NCBI GenBank assembly: GCA_900471525.1
Contig: UCEZ01000013.1
Location: forward strand, 363,117 to 427,116
DNA from: Hyphomicrobiales bacterium
Lineage (GTDB): Bacteria > Pseudomonadota > Alphaproteobacteria > Rhizobiales > Rhizobiaceae
DNA length: 64,000 nt
Direction: 5' to 3'
Part shown: piece by piece, positions 8,529 to 18,202 of the stretch
Layout of the letters: the number at the start of each line of letters is the position of its first letter
Numbering within the stretch: the first letter of the stretch is position 1
Made by a program: the position numbers and the translations under genes
The notes under the pieces: generated by a model
Seen by the model: the letters and a program-made list of their open reading frames with translations, nothing else
Databases searched by the model: none
Told to the model about the DNA's origin: nothing

Positions 8529-8936
8529 TCAGGGCATGTTCTTCATCATGTCGTGCGTCATCGGCATCATGTTCGTGTTCAGGTGATGCATGACCCAGAG
8601 AGAGCCCGCGAGCGCGATGCCGACGATAACGAGGGTGAAGATCAGCGCCATCAGCGTCCAGCCGCCCTCCGAGCGCGGATTCATGTGCAGGAAGTAGACC
8701 ATATGCACGACGATCTGTACGGCACCGATGCCCATCACGAGCACGGCCGTCAGCAGCTTGCTGTCCAACACACCGCTCATGACCAGCCAGAACGGGATGG
8801 CCGTCAGGATCACGGACAGGATAAAGCCGATGAGGTAGCTTTTCAGCGAGCCATGGCCAGCTCCGTGGCCATGGCTGTGTGCGTGATGCGTGTCCGAGGC
8901 GCTTTCGTGGGAAGGCTGATGAGGTTGCGCACTCAT
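8529..8936 (-). CDS. cyoD: Cytochrome bo3 ubiquinol oxidase subunit IV
   Basis: This is a 135-residue small membrane subunit. Three transmembrane helices are visible: SYLIGFILSVILTAIPFWLV, KLLTAVLVMGIGAVQIVVHMVYFLHM and WTLMALIFTLVIVGIALAGSLWVMHHL. The soluble N-terminus is His-rich (HHAHSHGHGAGHG, about 17-29) and the C-terminus Met-rich. The ATG at 8936 overlaps the cyoC stop as ATGA, indicating translational coupling; a start at 9017 would run into cyoC. CyoD supports assembly of subunit I and its copper site. Confidence 0.95.
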   Translation of the reverse strand: MSAQPHQPSHESASDTHHAHSHGHGAGHGSLKSYLIGFILSVILTAIPFWLVMSGVLDSKLLTAVLVMGIGAVQIVVHMVYFLHMNPRSEGGWTLMALIFTLVIVGIALAGSLWVMHHLNTNMMPMTHDMMKNMP

Positions 8937-9553
8937 ACGAGAACTCCCAGTAGGTAGACGAAGGAGAAGACGCCGATCCAGATCACGTCGAGGAAGTGCC
9001 AGAACATCGACAGGCACATCAATCGGCGCCGGTTTTCCGTGATCAGCCCACGCTTTTTCACCTGCACCATGAGCGTGATCAGCCAGATCATGCCGAAGGT
9101 GACGTGCAGGCCGTGGGTGCCGACCAGAGTGAAGAACGAGGACAGGAAGGCAGAGCGCGTCGGCCCGGCTCCCTCGAGGATAAGGTGGTAGAATTCATAA
9201 AGTTCCAGCGACAGGAAGGCCGCCCCGAACACACCGGTAACACCGAGCCAGAACAGGGTTTCCATCTTGGCGTTGCGCTCCATCTGAAGCATGGCAAAGC
9301 CGTAGGTGATGGACGAGAACAGTAGCATGGCCGTGTTGACGGCGACGATCTTGAGATCGAACAGATCGGCCGGCGAAGGGCCGGCGGCATAGTTGCGCCC
9401 GAGCACGCCATGCGTCGCAAACAGCACGGCGAAGATCAGGCAGTCGCTCATCAGATAGAGCCAGAAACCCAGCATGGTGCTGTTTTCCGGATGATGCTCT
9501 TCGGTCACGTAGAACTGCGGTTTTTCATCGGTTTGGACGTGGGTCGCGCTCAT
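8933..9553 (-). CDS. cyoC: Cytochrome bo3 ubiquinol oxidase subunit III
   Basis: A 206-residue haem-copper oxidase subunit III with five predicted membrane helices. Family patterns include MLGFWLYLMSDCLIFA (28-43), EFYHLI, GTHGLHV and MFWHFLDVIWIGVF near the C-terminus. It lies 4 bp after cyoB and overlaps cyoD by 4 bp (ATGA) inside the cyoABCD operon. It binds lipid and stabilises the catalytic subunit in the inner membrane. Confidence 0.96.
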   Translation of the reverse strand: MSATHVQTDEKPQFYVTEEHHPENSTMLGFWLYLMSDCLIFAVLFATHGVLGRNYAAGPSPADLFDLKIVAVNTAMLLFSSITYGFAMLQMERNAKMETLFWLGVTGVFGAAFLSLELYEFYHLILEGAGPTRSAFLSSFFTLVGTHGLHVTFGMIWLITLMVQVKKRGLITENRRRLMCLSMFWHFLDVIWIGVFSFVYLLGVLV

Positions 9554-9557
9554 CGTC

Positions 9558-11561
9558 TCAGGTCCGTTCTGCGAGCAGCTTGGAGCGCGTGTCTTCCGTC
9601 GCCGCGACGATCTCGGCGGGGATGAAGAAATCGCGATTGTAGTTGAAGGTGTGGACGATCGACACCGCGATGATGGTGATGAAGGAGAGCGCCGCCAGCC
9701 ACCAGATGTACCAGATCAGCGCGAAGGCGAGCACGACGCTGATGCCGGCCAGGATGACGCCCGTGCCGGTGTTCTTCGGCATATGGATCGGCTTGAAGCC
9801 GGTGAGCGGGCGCTCGTAGCCACGGTTCTTCATGTCGTACCAGCCGTCGTGGTCATGCACGACCGGCGTGAAGGCAAAATTGTAGTCCGGCGGCGGCGAG
9901 GAGGTCGACCATTCGAGCGTGCGGCCGTCCCAGGCGTCGCCCGATGTCTCGCGCAGTTGGTCGCGCCTGAGGAAACTGACGACGAGCTGGATGATGAAGG
10001 AAGCGATGCCGACGGCGATCAGGACGGCGCCGAAGGCGGCGATGATGAACCAGATCTGTAATGACGGATCCTCGAACTGGCTGACGCGGCGCGTGACACC
10101 CATCAAGCCCAGCACGTAAAGCGGCATGAAGGCGAAGAAGAAGCCGATCTGCCAGAACCAGAAGCTCATCTTGCCCCAGAACGGATCGAGCTTGTAGCCG
10201 AAGGCCTTCGGCCACCAGTAGACGAGGCCTGCCATCAGCCCGAACAACACGCCGCCGATGATGACGTTGTGGAAATGGGCGATGAGGAACAGTGAATTGT
10301 GCAGCACGAAGTCGGCCGGTGGGATGGCCAGCATCACGCCCGTCATTCCGCCGATGACGAACGTCACCATGAAGCCAATGGTCCATAGCATCGGCAGCTC
10401 GTAGCGAATGCGGCCGCGATACATGGTGAAGAGCCAGTTGAACATCTTCGCCCCTGTCGGGATCGAGATGATCATCGTGGTGATACCGAAGAAGGCGTTG
10501 ACCGAGGCGCCCGAACCCATCGTGAAGAAGTGGTGAAGCCACACGAGGTAGGACAAGATCATGATCACGCAGGTCGCGTAGACCATCGAGGCATAGCCGA
10601 ACAGACGCTTGCCGCAGAAGGTCGCCACGATCTCGGAGAAGATGCCAAAGGCAGGCAGGACGAGGATGTAGACCTCCGGGTGGCCCCAGATCCAGATGAG
10701 GTTGATATACATCATCGGGTTGCCACCAAGGTCATTGGTGAAGAAATTCATGCCGACATAACGGTCGAGCGACAGGAGCGCGAGCGTTGCAGTGAGGATC
10801 GGGAAGGTCGCGACGATCAGGATGTTGGTGCAGAGCGACGTCCAGGTGAAGATCGGCATCTTCATGAAGGTCATGCCTGGCGCGCGCATCTTGACGATGG
10901 TGGCGATCAGGTTGATGCCCGACAGCGTGGTCCCCACGCCCGCCACCTGCAGGCCCCAGATGTAGTAATCGACGCCGACGCCGGGACTGTAGTCCACGCC
11001 GGAGAGTGGCGGATAGGCGAGCCAGCCGGTACGCGCGAATTCACCCACGAAGAGCGACATCATGATGATGATGGCGCCGCCCGTCGTCATCCAGAAGGAG
11101 AAGTTGTTGAGGAACGGGAAGGAGACGTCGCGCGCGCCGATCTGCAATGGCACGACATAGTTCATGAAGCCGGTGACGAAGGGCATGGCCACGAAGAAGA
11201 TCATGATCACGCCGTGCGCGGTGAAGATCTGGTCGTAGTGGTGCGGGTTGAGGTAGCCCTCGTTGCCGTTGAAGGCGATCGCCTGCTGGATACGCATCAT
11301 GATCGCATCGGCAAAGCCGCGCAAAAGCATGATGATCGCCAGGATGATGTACATGATGCCGATCTTCTTGTGATCGACGCTGGTGAACCATTCATTCCAG
11401 AGATAGCCCCAGAGCTTGAACTTCGTCACTAGGCCAAGAAGCGCGATGCCGCCGAGCGCCACGACCGCGAAGGTCGCGACGAGAATGGGCTCGTGATAGG
11501 GGATCGCTTCGAGGGTAAGCCGACCGAAGATGAATTGCGTGAGGCTGATGTTGCCGAACAT
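9558..11561 (-). CDS. cyoB: Cytochrome bo3 ubiquinol oxidase subunit I
   Basis: The catalytic subunit of a proton-pumping quinol oxidase: it oxidises ubiquinol and reduces O2 at haem o3-CuB. The 667 residues are close to the usual 663. Typical segments are [33 protein letters not shown] (haem b His), [19 protein letters not shown] (CuB His and cross-linked Tyr), HHFFTMG, and [10 protein letters not shown] with the haem His pair. I chose ATG 11561, which aligns the N-terminus with known CyoB (MFGN-S start); the upstream ATG 11591 also lacks a ribosome site. Third in order after cyoA; SURF1 at the operon end probably helps assemble it. Confidence 0.96.
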   Translation of the reverse strand: MFGNISLTQFIFGRLTLEAIPYHEPILVATFAVVALGGIALLGLVTKFKLWGYLWNEWFTSVDHKKIGIMYIILAIIMLLRGFADAIMMRIQQAIAFNGNEGYLNPHHYDQIFTAHGVIMIFFVAMPFVTGFMNYVVPLQIGARDVSFPFLNNFSFWMTTGGAIIIMMSLFVGEFARTGWLAYPPLSGVDYSPGVGVDYYIWGLQVAGVGTTLSGINLIATIVKMRAPGMTFMKMPIFTWTSLCTNILIVATFPILTATLALLSLDRYVGMNFFTNDLGGNPMMYINLIWIWGHPEVYILVLPAFGIFSEIVATFCGKRLFGYASMVYATCVIMILSYLVWLHHFFTMGSGASVNAFFGITTMIISIPTGAKMFNWLFTMYRGRIRYELPMLWTIGFMVTFVIGGMTGVMLAIPPADFVLHNSLFLIAHFHNVIIGGVLFGLMAGLVYWWPKAFGYKLDPFWGKMSFWFWQIGFFFAFMPLYVLGLMGVTRRVSQFEDPSLQIWFIIAAFGAVLIAVGIASFIIQLVVSFLRRDQLRETSGDAWDGRTLEWSTSSPPPDYNFAFTPVVHDHDGWYDMKNRGYERPLTGFKPIHMPKNTGTGVILAGISVVLAFALIWYIWWLAALSFITIIAVSIVHTFNYNRDFFIPAEIVAATEDTRSKLLAERT

Positions 11562-11630
11562 GGAGTATCCAGTATCGTTTTGTGAGGGCATTGCGCATAC
11601 GCCGGAGCCGGCGAACGCGGTGGCGTCCCA

Positions 11631-12749
11631 TTACATCTTGTGCATGTCGTGGTTCATCGCGGCCGGCTCCTCCTGCCGCTCCTCGATGCCTTCGGCCGGT
11701 TCTTCGCTGCCCGAAGGATTGCCGGTTTCCGGGAATGTGGCGCCGGGAGCGGCTTCCTCGGTATGGCCGCCGGCACTGTCCGCATGGCGATTGTCGTGCT
11801 CGAGCTTCGCCTTGTTTTCGCGGCTCTCGATGCCGCCGCCGCCCATCATGTCGACATGCATCATCTCTTTCATGCACATCTGGCCGGCGCGTACGCACAT
11901 GTTGAGCACGGCCTCATAGAGCCCGTCCTCGACCGAGGCGTAGTAGCGCACAGGCTCCTTGATACTCGGCTTTTCGAGCTTTAGGTAGGCGTCGCGATTG
12001 AGCATCGTGCCGCCCTGCTTCACGCGGGCAACCCACTGGTCGAAACCCGCCTGGTCCAGCCCGTGAAATTTGAAGCGCATGTGGGAGAATCCGTCGCCGC
12101 TGTAGTTGGACGACAGCCCCTCGTATTCGCCGGGCTTGTTGATGACGGCGTGCAGCTTCGTTTCCATGCCGGGCATGGTGTAGATCATGCCGGCGAGCGC
12201 GGGCACGTAAAAGGAGTTCATCACCGAGGAGGCGGTGAGCTTGAAATTGACCGGCACGTCGACGGGGGCCGCCATCTCGTTGACCGTGGCGATACCGTAG
12301 TCTGGATAGAAGAACAGCCACTTCCAGTCGAGCGCCACGACTTCGACATTGATCGGCTTCACCGCGGCGGTGACAGGCCGCGCGGCGTCGATCCGGTCGA
12401 GCGGACGATAGGGATCGAGCTTGTGGGTGTTTACCCAGGTGATCGCACCGAGCGCAATGATGATGGCAAGCGGCGCGGACCAGATAACAACCTCGAGCCC
12501 GGTGGAGTGATGCCATTCCGGATCGTACTTGGCGGCCGTGTTGGACTGGCGGTAGTGCCAGGCAAAATAGAGCGTCAGGCAGATGACGGGCACGATGATG
12601 ATCAACATCAGGATCGTGGAAATGACGATCAGGTCCCTTTGCTGCGCGGCGATATCGCCGGAGGGCGACATGACGACCATGTTGCATCCCGTCAGGACCG
12701 GCAGCATGAGCATGAGGATGATCGATAGTCGGGCGATTTGCGTCGGCAT
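11631..12749 (-). CDS. cyoA: Cytochrome bo3 ubiquinol oxidase subunit II
   Basis: A 372-residue subunit II with a lipoprotein signal ending in LTGC (Cys22), two membrane helices (LIVISTILMLIIIVPVICLTLYFAW and a second near 95-115) and a periplasmic cupredoxin domain lacking CuA ligands, as expected for a quinol oxidase. ALDWKWLFFYPDYGIATVNE and SVMNSFYVPALAGMIYTMPGMET are family signatures. The C-terminus carries a long Glu/His-rich tail beyond about residue 310 with unusual composition. ATG 12749 begins the signal peptide; the longer reading from 12827 does not. It is the first gene of the operon, divergent from the MFS gene. Confidence 0.95.
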   Translation of the reverse strand: MPTQIARLSIILMLMLPVLTGCNMVVMSPSGDIAAQQRDLIVISTILMLIIIVPVICLTLYFAWHYRQSNTAAKYDPEWHHSTGLEVVIWSAPLAIIIALGAITWVNTHKLDPYRPLDRIDAARPVTAAVKPINVEVVALDWKWLFFYPDYGIATVNEMAAPVDVPVNFKLTASSVMNSFYVPALAGMIYTMPGMETKLHAVINKPGEYEGLSSNYSGDGFSHMRFKFHGLDQAGFDQWVARVKQGGTMLNRDAYLKLEKPSIKEPVRYYASVEDGLYEAVLNMCVRAGQMCMKEMMHVDMMGGGGIESRENKAKLEHDNRHADSAGGHTEEAAPGATFPETGNPSGSEEPAEGIEERQEEPAAMNHDMHKM

Positions 12750-12984
12750 TTCGGGCTCAACTTGCGTTCTGTTTAATCGGCAATAATCAGGCGCAGTCAT
12801 GCTTGGGAATGAGGTGCTTCGTCGCACCGCAGCATTCTGTCGCAGCGCAGTATGGATTTTTGGCTGTCCGTTGCCTCAGATTTGTACTAGCGCAATAGGC
12901 GTTATCGGTTTCGCCTAATTCTTGATATTCGACCTCAATTAGTCAACACTCGAAGGACATGGCGCACATCGCTCGGAGAAATTC

Positions 12985-14310
12985 ATGAGTTCGGCCGTCA
13001 ACCCCACATCCTCTGGTCTCGAACGGGATGCCCGCCGCATCCACGACGACAACAAGCCGTTGTCGCCGGGCAACATCGCCATCGGCGTGGTGATCGGCCG
13101 AACGTCGGAATTCTTCGACTTCTTCGTCTACGGCCTCGGTTCCATTCTCGTCTTCCCGAAGCTGATCTTCTCTTTCGCGCCCAATCCGGTGGCCGCGACG
13201 CTGATGTCCTTCGCCCTGTTTCCGCTTGCGTTTATCGCCCGTCCGGTCGGCTCCTTTGTCTTCATGTGGATCGACCGTAACTACGGACGCGGGACGAAGC
13301 TGACGATCGCACTGGTGATCCTCGGTGGCTCGACGGCATCGATCGCGTTCCTGCCCGGCTACGAGACGATCGGATACTGGGCCGTGGCGCTTCTGGCGCT
13401 GTTCCGGTTAGGACAAGGTTTTGCGCTCGGCGGCGCATGGGACGGCCTCGCATCCCTGTTGAACCTCAGCGCACCGCCGAACCGCCGCGGCTGGTATGCG
13501 ATGATCCCGCAGCTCGGCGCGCCCATCGGCTTTGCGCTGGCCAGCATTCTCTTCGGCTATATGGTCAGCAGCCTTTCCGAGGCCGACTTCCTCGCCTGGG
13601 GATGGCGTTATCCGTTCTTCGTCGCCTTTGCGATCAACGTCGTGGCTCTGTTCGCGCGTCTGCGCATCGTCGCCAGCAAGGAGTTCGGTGCGGCCATGGA
13701 AGCGCAGGAACTCCAGGCGCGTCCGATCTTCGAGATGCTCAGCAAGCACAGCATGGACGTCGTGCTCGGCGCCTTCGTGCCGCTCGCAAGCTTCGCGATG
13801 TTCCACCTCGTCACCATCTTCCCGTTGAGCTGGGTTATCCTCAACGGCGGCCAGTCGGCGGAGCGGTTTCTCTGGGTACAGGTCGCGGGCGCGGCGCTGG
13901 GTGCCATCGGCATCGTCCTGTCCGGCTTTGTCGCCGACCGTATCGGCCGGCGCAACGAGTTGATGCTTGGCGCCATCCTGATCGCGATCTTCAGCTTCTC
14001 CGCGCCCTTCCTGCTCGATGCCGGCGGTAAGGGCCAGGATGCCTATATCCTGATCGGCTTCGCCGTGCTCGGCCTCACCTTCGGCCAGTCCTCCGGCGCC
14101 GTCTCCTCGCGCTTCACGCAATACTATCGCTATACCGGCGCAGCACTCACCTCGGATCTCGCCTGGCTCGTCGGCGCCGGCTTCGCGCCTCTCGTGGCGC
14201 TCGGTCTTGCCACCAACTTCGGCATCGTCTTCATCGGGGGCTACCTGATTTCCGGCGCCATCTGCACATTGGCGGCTCTGAGCGTTACGCGTGCTCTCGA
14301 CGTGCATTAG
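12985..14310 (+). CDS. MFS transporter, metabolite:H+ symporter type
   Basis: A 441-residue major facilitator with about 12 predicted membrane helices. The start has the MHS subgroup pattern IGRTSEFFDFFVYGLGS (about 38-54) and the loop motif after helix 2 (FMWIDRNYGRGTKL); the mid loop has DRIGRRNELMLG. Related carriers move carboxylates, proline or betaine with protons; substrate unknown. It is divergent from cyoA across 235 bp (12750-12984), which holds the promoters for both directions. Such an MFS gene beside cyo is common in rhizobia, so joint regulation with the oxidase is plausible. Confidence 0.85.
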   Translation: MSSAVNPTSSGLERDARRIHDDNKPLSPGNIAIGVVIGRTSEFFDFFVYGLGSILVFPKLIFSFAPNPVAATLMSFALFPLAFIARPVGSFVFMWIDRNYGRGTKLTIALVILGGSTASIAFLPGYETIGYWAVALLALFRLGQGFALGGAWDGLASLLNLSAPPNRRGWYAMIPQLGAPIGFALASILFGYMVSSLSEADFLAWGWRYPFFVAFAINVVALFARLRIVASKEFGAAMEAQELQARPIFEMLSKHSMDVVLGAFVPLASFAMFHLVTIFPLSWVILNGGQSAERFLWVQVAGAALGAIGIVLSGFVADRIGRRNELMLGAILIAIFSFSAPFLLDAGGKGQDAYILIGFAVLGLTFGQSSGAVSSRFTQYYRYTGAALTSDLAWLVGAGFAPLVALGLATNFGIVFIGGYLISGAICTLAALSVTRALDVH

Positions 14311-14532
14311 GGACGGTGTCACGTGCAACGATCGGGCGCGGATAGAGATAAACACCGATCAGTGCGTGCCACCGCGTGCTCTGCTCGCACCGTACATTTC
14401 GATCGGATTGTGGTCTGGGGTATCGGGCCGCAGGATCAACGGCCGCGCGCAGCCTCTGCAGTTTAAGCGCGGCTACAGCTTGCGGGGCCTCCAGCCCACA
14501 TTTCCAAAGTAAGTGATCTGGATACAAAATTT

Positions 14533-14562
14533 GACCTCCTGCGGCTCTTGCCGCAGGAGGTC
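14533..14562 (-). terminator. Strong intrinsic terminator after sfnB
   Basis: A perfect 13-bp stem (gacctcctgcggc / gccgcaggaggtc) with a 4-nt loop. It lies 20 bp beyond the sfnB stop and is followed on the minus strand by AATTTTG. On the plus strand a T-rich run (14568-14577) also follows, so it may act in both directions and close the MFS transcript too. The region 14311-14581 otherwise shows no gene. Confidence 0.85.
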
Positions 14563-14581
14563 TCGCTGTTCTTTTTCTAAA

Positions 14582-15829
14582 TCAGCTCCAGGCGTGAAGC
14601 GGCGGTTTTTCGCCGTTGAGGAAATACTTGCCGAGGATCGAATATTTCCAACGGACAGGGTCGTGCAGCGTATGCGTGCGAGCATTGCGCCAATGGCGGT
14701 CGAGACCGTGTTCGGCCAGCGTCGAGCGCGTGCCAGCCAGTTCGAACAACTTGTTGGTGGCGGCAATGGCGATCTCCGTGGAGAGGATCTTTGCCTCCGC
14801 CGTGACGATCTGCGCTTCTGCGACGGTCTCGGCGTTCGGGTCGAGGACTGCGCGGTCGATGGCGTAGCCCGCCTTTTCCAGCAGAGCCTGGGCTGCATGC
14901 AGGCGAAGCGTCAGGTCGCCGACCGCCTGGATCGTGTAAGGATCGTCCCAGGCATTGTCGACGCCGGAATCCACCCAGGCGCGGCTCTTCGTCCGGACGA
15001 AATCGACGGTCGCGTCGATCGCTGCCTGAGCAATGCCGGTATCGACCGCCACCTGGATGATCTGGAAGATCGCGCCGTCCGCTGTCGGCACTTCGTAGCC
15101 CTTGTAGCCGGGCACGAGATGCGTCTTTGGCACCTTGACATTGTTGAGCAGTACGGTTCCCGAAAGCGTGGTGCGCTGTCCGAATGACGACCAGTCGTCG
15201 ATGACGGTCAGGCCCGGCGCATCGCGCTCGGCGATCGCGTACCAGGCCCTGCCCTCGTCGTCGAGCGCGACGATCGGCACCAGATGAGCAAGCAGTGCCC
15301 CGGACGAGTAGAACTTCTGGCCGTTGACGACGACATGATCACCGGCATCGACAAAGCGTGTTTCGAAATCGACGGCACGCTTGGAGCCGAATTCCGAAAA
15401 GGCGTTGCCGAACCGCGTGCCCTTCAAGACCTCTGCGAACAGCAGTTTCTGCTGGTCGGGGTCCGAGACAGTACGGATGGCGGCAACCACGCCCAGATGG
15501 TTCTGGGCGATCTGTCCGATGGAAGAATCCGCCGCCGAGATGATCTCGATCACTTTGGCGAGTGTCGCATAGGACACTTCGGGGCCGCCGAAGGCCTTCG
15601 GAACGTTGATCGACCAGAGGCCGCTCTGCGAAAACGCATCCAGTTCCTTGACCGGCCAGATGCGGTCACGATCCCGGGCGGCCGACTCTTTGATGAACTC
15701 TGTGGCAAGCGTCTTGGCGACGGCGATCGCTTCGGCGTCGGACTTGATGATGTGCGCAGGTTCAGCGGGCCGGGGAATCGGCGGCACCGCCTTTGCGGCA
15801 TTTTCGGTGTTGACGTTGGAAAGGGTCAT
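14582..15829 (-). CDS. sfnB: SfnB-family acyl-CoA-dehydrogenase-like sulfur acquisition oxidoreductase
   Basis: The 415-residue flavoprotein has the acyl-CoA dehydrogenase/DszC fold. SfnB/DszC-type members are FMNH2-dependent monooxygenases or related oxidoreductases of organosulfur use, rather than acyl-CoA oxidisers. The N-terminal helical domain (about 20-130) has GLWSINVPKAFGGPEVSY; the middle beta domain has GNAFSEFGSK and GQKFYSSGALLAH; the C-terminal helices end HDPVRWKYSILGKYFLNGE. ATG 15829 follows AAGGAG; the longer reading from 15925 has none. It is the last gene of the msuE-sfnG-importer operon. The exact substrate is unknown. Confidence 0.85.
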   Translation of the reverse strand: MTLSNVNTENAAKAVPPIPRPAEPAHIIKSDAEAIAVAKTLATEFIKESAARDRDRIWPVKELDAFSQSGLWSINVPKAFGGPEVSYATLAKVIEIISAADSSIGQIAQNHLGVVAAIRTVSDPDQQKLLFAEVLKGTRFGNAFSEFGSKRAVDFETRFVDAGDHVVVNGQKFYSSGALLAHLVPIVALDDEGRAWYAIAERDAPGLTVIDDWSSFGQRTTLSGTVLLNNVKVPKTHLVPGYKGYEVPTADGAIFQIIQVAVDTGIAQAAIDATVDFVRTKSRAWVDSGVDNAWDDPYTIQAVGDLTLRLHAAQALLEKAGYAIDRAVLDPNAETVAEAQIVTAEAKILSTEIAIAATNKLFELAGTRSTLAEHGLDRHWRNARTHTLHDPVRWKYSILGKYFLNGEKPPLHAWS

Positions 15830-15857
15830 GCGGGTCTTCTCCTTTTGGATTATGGAA

Positions 15858-16631
15858 TTAGCTAGCGAGTGCCGGAACGACGGCTTTCTGGCCGAGATAG
15901 AAGGATCTGACGTCATCGCGTTCACGCAGGGCGCTTGCCTCGCCGGTCAGCGCGGTGATGCCGTTTTCGAGAATGGTGGCGCGATGGGCATATTTGAGCG
16001 CAACAGCGGAGTTCTGCTCGGCCACGAGGATGGAAAGACCCTCTTCGCGATTGAGATGGCGCAAGGTCCTGAAAATATCCTGGACGACGATCGGCGCCAG
16101 TCCCATGGACGGCTCGTCAAGCACGAGCAGACGCGGCCGCGACATCAGCGCCCGGCCGATCGCCGTCATCTGCTGCTCGCCCCCGGATGTCAGGCCCGAG
16201 AGCGCACGGCGCTTTTCCTTCAGCCGGGGAAAATGCGCAAAAACCTTTTCGAGGTCTGCAGCAATCTCGGTACGTGTGCTGCCGCGGCCGAGCCCGCCGG
16301 AAATCAGGTTCTCCTCGACGGTCAGGCTGCGGAAACAATGACGGCCCTCCAGAACTTGCACGAGGCCGGCGCGGACCAGATCGGCGGGCCGTGTTCTTGT
16401 CACGTCGAGCCCCTCGAACCGGATCGTCCCGGCACCGACCTGTCCCCGCTCCGCCGGAAGAAGATTGGACACGGCCTTCAGCGTCGTGGTCTTGCCGGCG
16501 CCGTTTGCCCCAAGCAGGGCCAGGATTTCGCCGCGTGCCAAGGTGAAACTGACGCCGGCAAGCGCGGTGATCGCATGATTATAGGTGGCCTTCAGACCGT
16601 CGACGGTCAGCAGGGCAGTGTCGTGTGCCAT
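15858..16631 (-). CDS. HAAT-type ABC transporter ATP-binding protein (LivF-like)
   Basis: A 257-residue ATPase of the branched-chain amino acid transporter class. Walker A GANGAGKTTT is near 38-47, the signature reads SGGEQQM (a LivF-type variant of LSGGQ) and Walker B LLVLDEPSMGL. ATG 16631 is preceded by GGAGTACGATC; the longer upstream reading is rejected. It lies 28 bp ahead of sfnB and 136 bp behind the binding protein. With LivG, LivH, LivM and the binding protein it makes a complete importer; position between sfnG and sfnB suggests an organosulfur substrate rather than leucine. Confidence 0.9.
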   Translation of the reverse strand: MAHDTALLTVDGLKATYNHAITALAGVSFTLARGEILALLGANGAGKTTTLKAVSNLLPAERGQVGAGTIRFEGLDVTRTRPADLVRAGLVQVLEGRHCFRSLTVEENLISGGLGRGSTRTEIAADLEKVFAHFPRLKEKRRALSGLTSGGEQQMTAIGRALMSRPRLLVLDEPSMGLAPIVVQDIFRTLRHLNREEGLSILVAEQNSAVALKYAHRATILENGITALTGEASALRERDDVRSFYLGQKAVVPALAS

Positions 16632-16767
16632 GATCGTACTCCTGTTCGGCGTGGAGAACGCCGGATCGGCGGATTGCCGGGCGCGGATATCCGGAGAGGG
16701 AAAAACCAGATGGCCCCGCGCCCGGGCGTTAAAGCCACACCTGCTGTTGCGGGCGTGGCTCCAAGCA

Positions 16768-18102
16768 TCAGTTGGTTGCGGTTTCGGCATCTTCAGCGGT
16801 GCGCAGCTTGATGCCCTTTTCGGCCGCATAAGCTTCCGAGGACTTCTCGATGATCGGACGCAACAGCGCCCAGTCCGGAGCGATCCAGTCGGAGACGACG
16901 TTCCACTTGGCACCATCCCACTGCTGGAAGGTCACGTAGCCGTTGCCTTCATGATTGTCCCAGGTCACGTTGATCGAATGGAACAGACCCTTGGCGCCGA
17001 GTGCCTCGACGCGGGCGGGATCGAGCTGCAGGTGTTCAAAGCCCCAGCGAACCTCGTCGCCGGTCAGTGTCCGCTTGCCAAACTTCTCTTGGGCAATGCG
17101 AATTGCCTCGACGTTCAGGATGCCGTTGACGATGCCGAGATTGTGGTACACCGAGCCAATACGCTTCTTGTCCTCGAGATTGCCCTTGCCGGCGTCATAG
17201 ATCGTCTTGACGATCTCCTGCACCACCGGATACTCGGCACCGGAAGCCTGGGTGGTGATTGCGGTATAGCCCTTGGCGGCGTCGCCGGCCGGAATGGCGT
17301 CTTCTTCCGAGTTCGACCAGACGTTGCCGATGATGTGATCGACTGGGAAGCCGGTCTTGGCTGCAGTCTTGAGCGCAACCGGGTTCATGACGCCCCAACC
17401 ACGCAGGACGACATAATCGGGCTTGGCGCGGCGGATCGCCAGCCATTGCGACTGCTGCTCGTTGCCCGGATGCGGCACTTCGATCTGCTGCAGTTCGAAA
17501 CCGTATTTCTGCGCGAGCAGTTCGTAGATCGGAATGGTTTCCTTGCCGTAAGGCGAGCCGTGATAGAGCACGGCGATCTTCTTGCCCTTCAGGCTTTCCA
17601 GTCCGCCTTCCTTGGAGGCAATGTAGTTCACGATGCCGGAGGTTTCGCTGTAGGGGTTGAGCAGCAGCGGGAAGACATACGGGAAGACGCGGCCGTCGGT
17701 CGAGTCCGTGCGGCCATGGTTGATGGTGATCAGCGGAACCTTGTCTTCGGTAATCCGGTCGATCATCGCATAGGCGATGCCGACGGAGAGCGGGTTCCAG
17801 GCGGCCACGTTTGGATTGCTCTTCAGCCGCTCATAGGCCTCGACACCGCGTTCGACCTCGTATTGGGTTTCGGCCTCCGACCAGGTCAGCTTGACGCCGC
17901 CCACGCCGCCGTCGCGGGTGTTGATCAGGTTGAGGTAATCGATGAAACCACCGAAGAAACCCGTGCCGCCGGCAGCATAGGGACCGACGCGGTAGCTCTG
18001 CAGGGGGAAATACTGCTCGTCGGCATGGGCGGCCGGCAGGGCGATTGTGAAGGCTATGCCGGCGGCAAGCGCCGCTGCCTTGAATTTGCTGAGGATTGTC
18101 AT
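16768..18102 (-). CDS. HAAT-type ABC transporter substrate-binding protein
   Basis: A 444-residue periplasmic binding protein of the Leu/Ile/Val-binding (Peripla_BP_6) family. A Sec signal occupies residues 1-28 (MTILSKFKAAALAAGIAFTI, then ALPAAHADE). The body has GVGGVKLTWSEAETQYEVERGVEAYERL, typical of the ligand-loop start, and IAVLYHGSPYGKETIPIYELLAQKYGF of the second lobe. It is longer than classical LivK (about 370). ATG 18102 is four codons inside the longest reading and follows GGAGTGTG. It sits between livM and livF genes in the sulfur operon, so a sulfone or sulfonate ligand is inferred. Confidence 0.88.
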   Translation of the reverse strand: MTILSKFKAAALAAGIAFTIALPAAHADEQYFPLQSYRVGPYAAGGTGFFGGFIDYLNLINTRDGGVGGVKLTWSEAETQYEVERGVEAYERLKSNPNVAAWNPLSVGIAYAMIDRITEDKVPLITINHGRTDSTDGRVFPYVFPLLLNPYSETSGIVNYIASKEGGLESLKGKKIAVLYHGSPYGKETIPIYELLAQKYGFELQQIEVPHPGNEQQSQWLAIRRAKPDYVVLRGWGVMNPVALKTAAKTGFPVDHIIGNVWSNSEEDAIPAGDAAKGYTAITTQASGAEYPVVQEIVKTIYDAGKGNLEDKKRIGSVYHNLGIVNGILNVEAIRIAQEKFGKRTLTGDEVRWGFEHLQLDPARVEALGAKGLFHSINVTWDNHEGNGYVTFQQWDGAKWNVVSDWIAPDWALLRPIIEKSSEAYAAEKGIKLRTAEDAETATN

Positions 18103-18202
18103 TTCTGGACACACTCCGGGTATCGACCGGGCAGAGCACCGGTTCTGGGTTGATCTGATGAACGCTGGATGCGGGATTGGGAGCGTTTTGGCTCCGGATC
18201 GA

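Noticed and set aside
10530..11432. His/Asp-rich plus-strand reading opposite cyoB
   Set aside because: The biased His/Asp/Glu composition is the usual shadow of a membrane protein gene on the other strand.
16585..18153. Long plus-strand reading of 522 codons
   Set aside because: It is antisense to the HAAT binding protein and LivF-like genes; no family features or start site.
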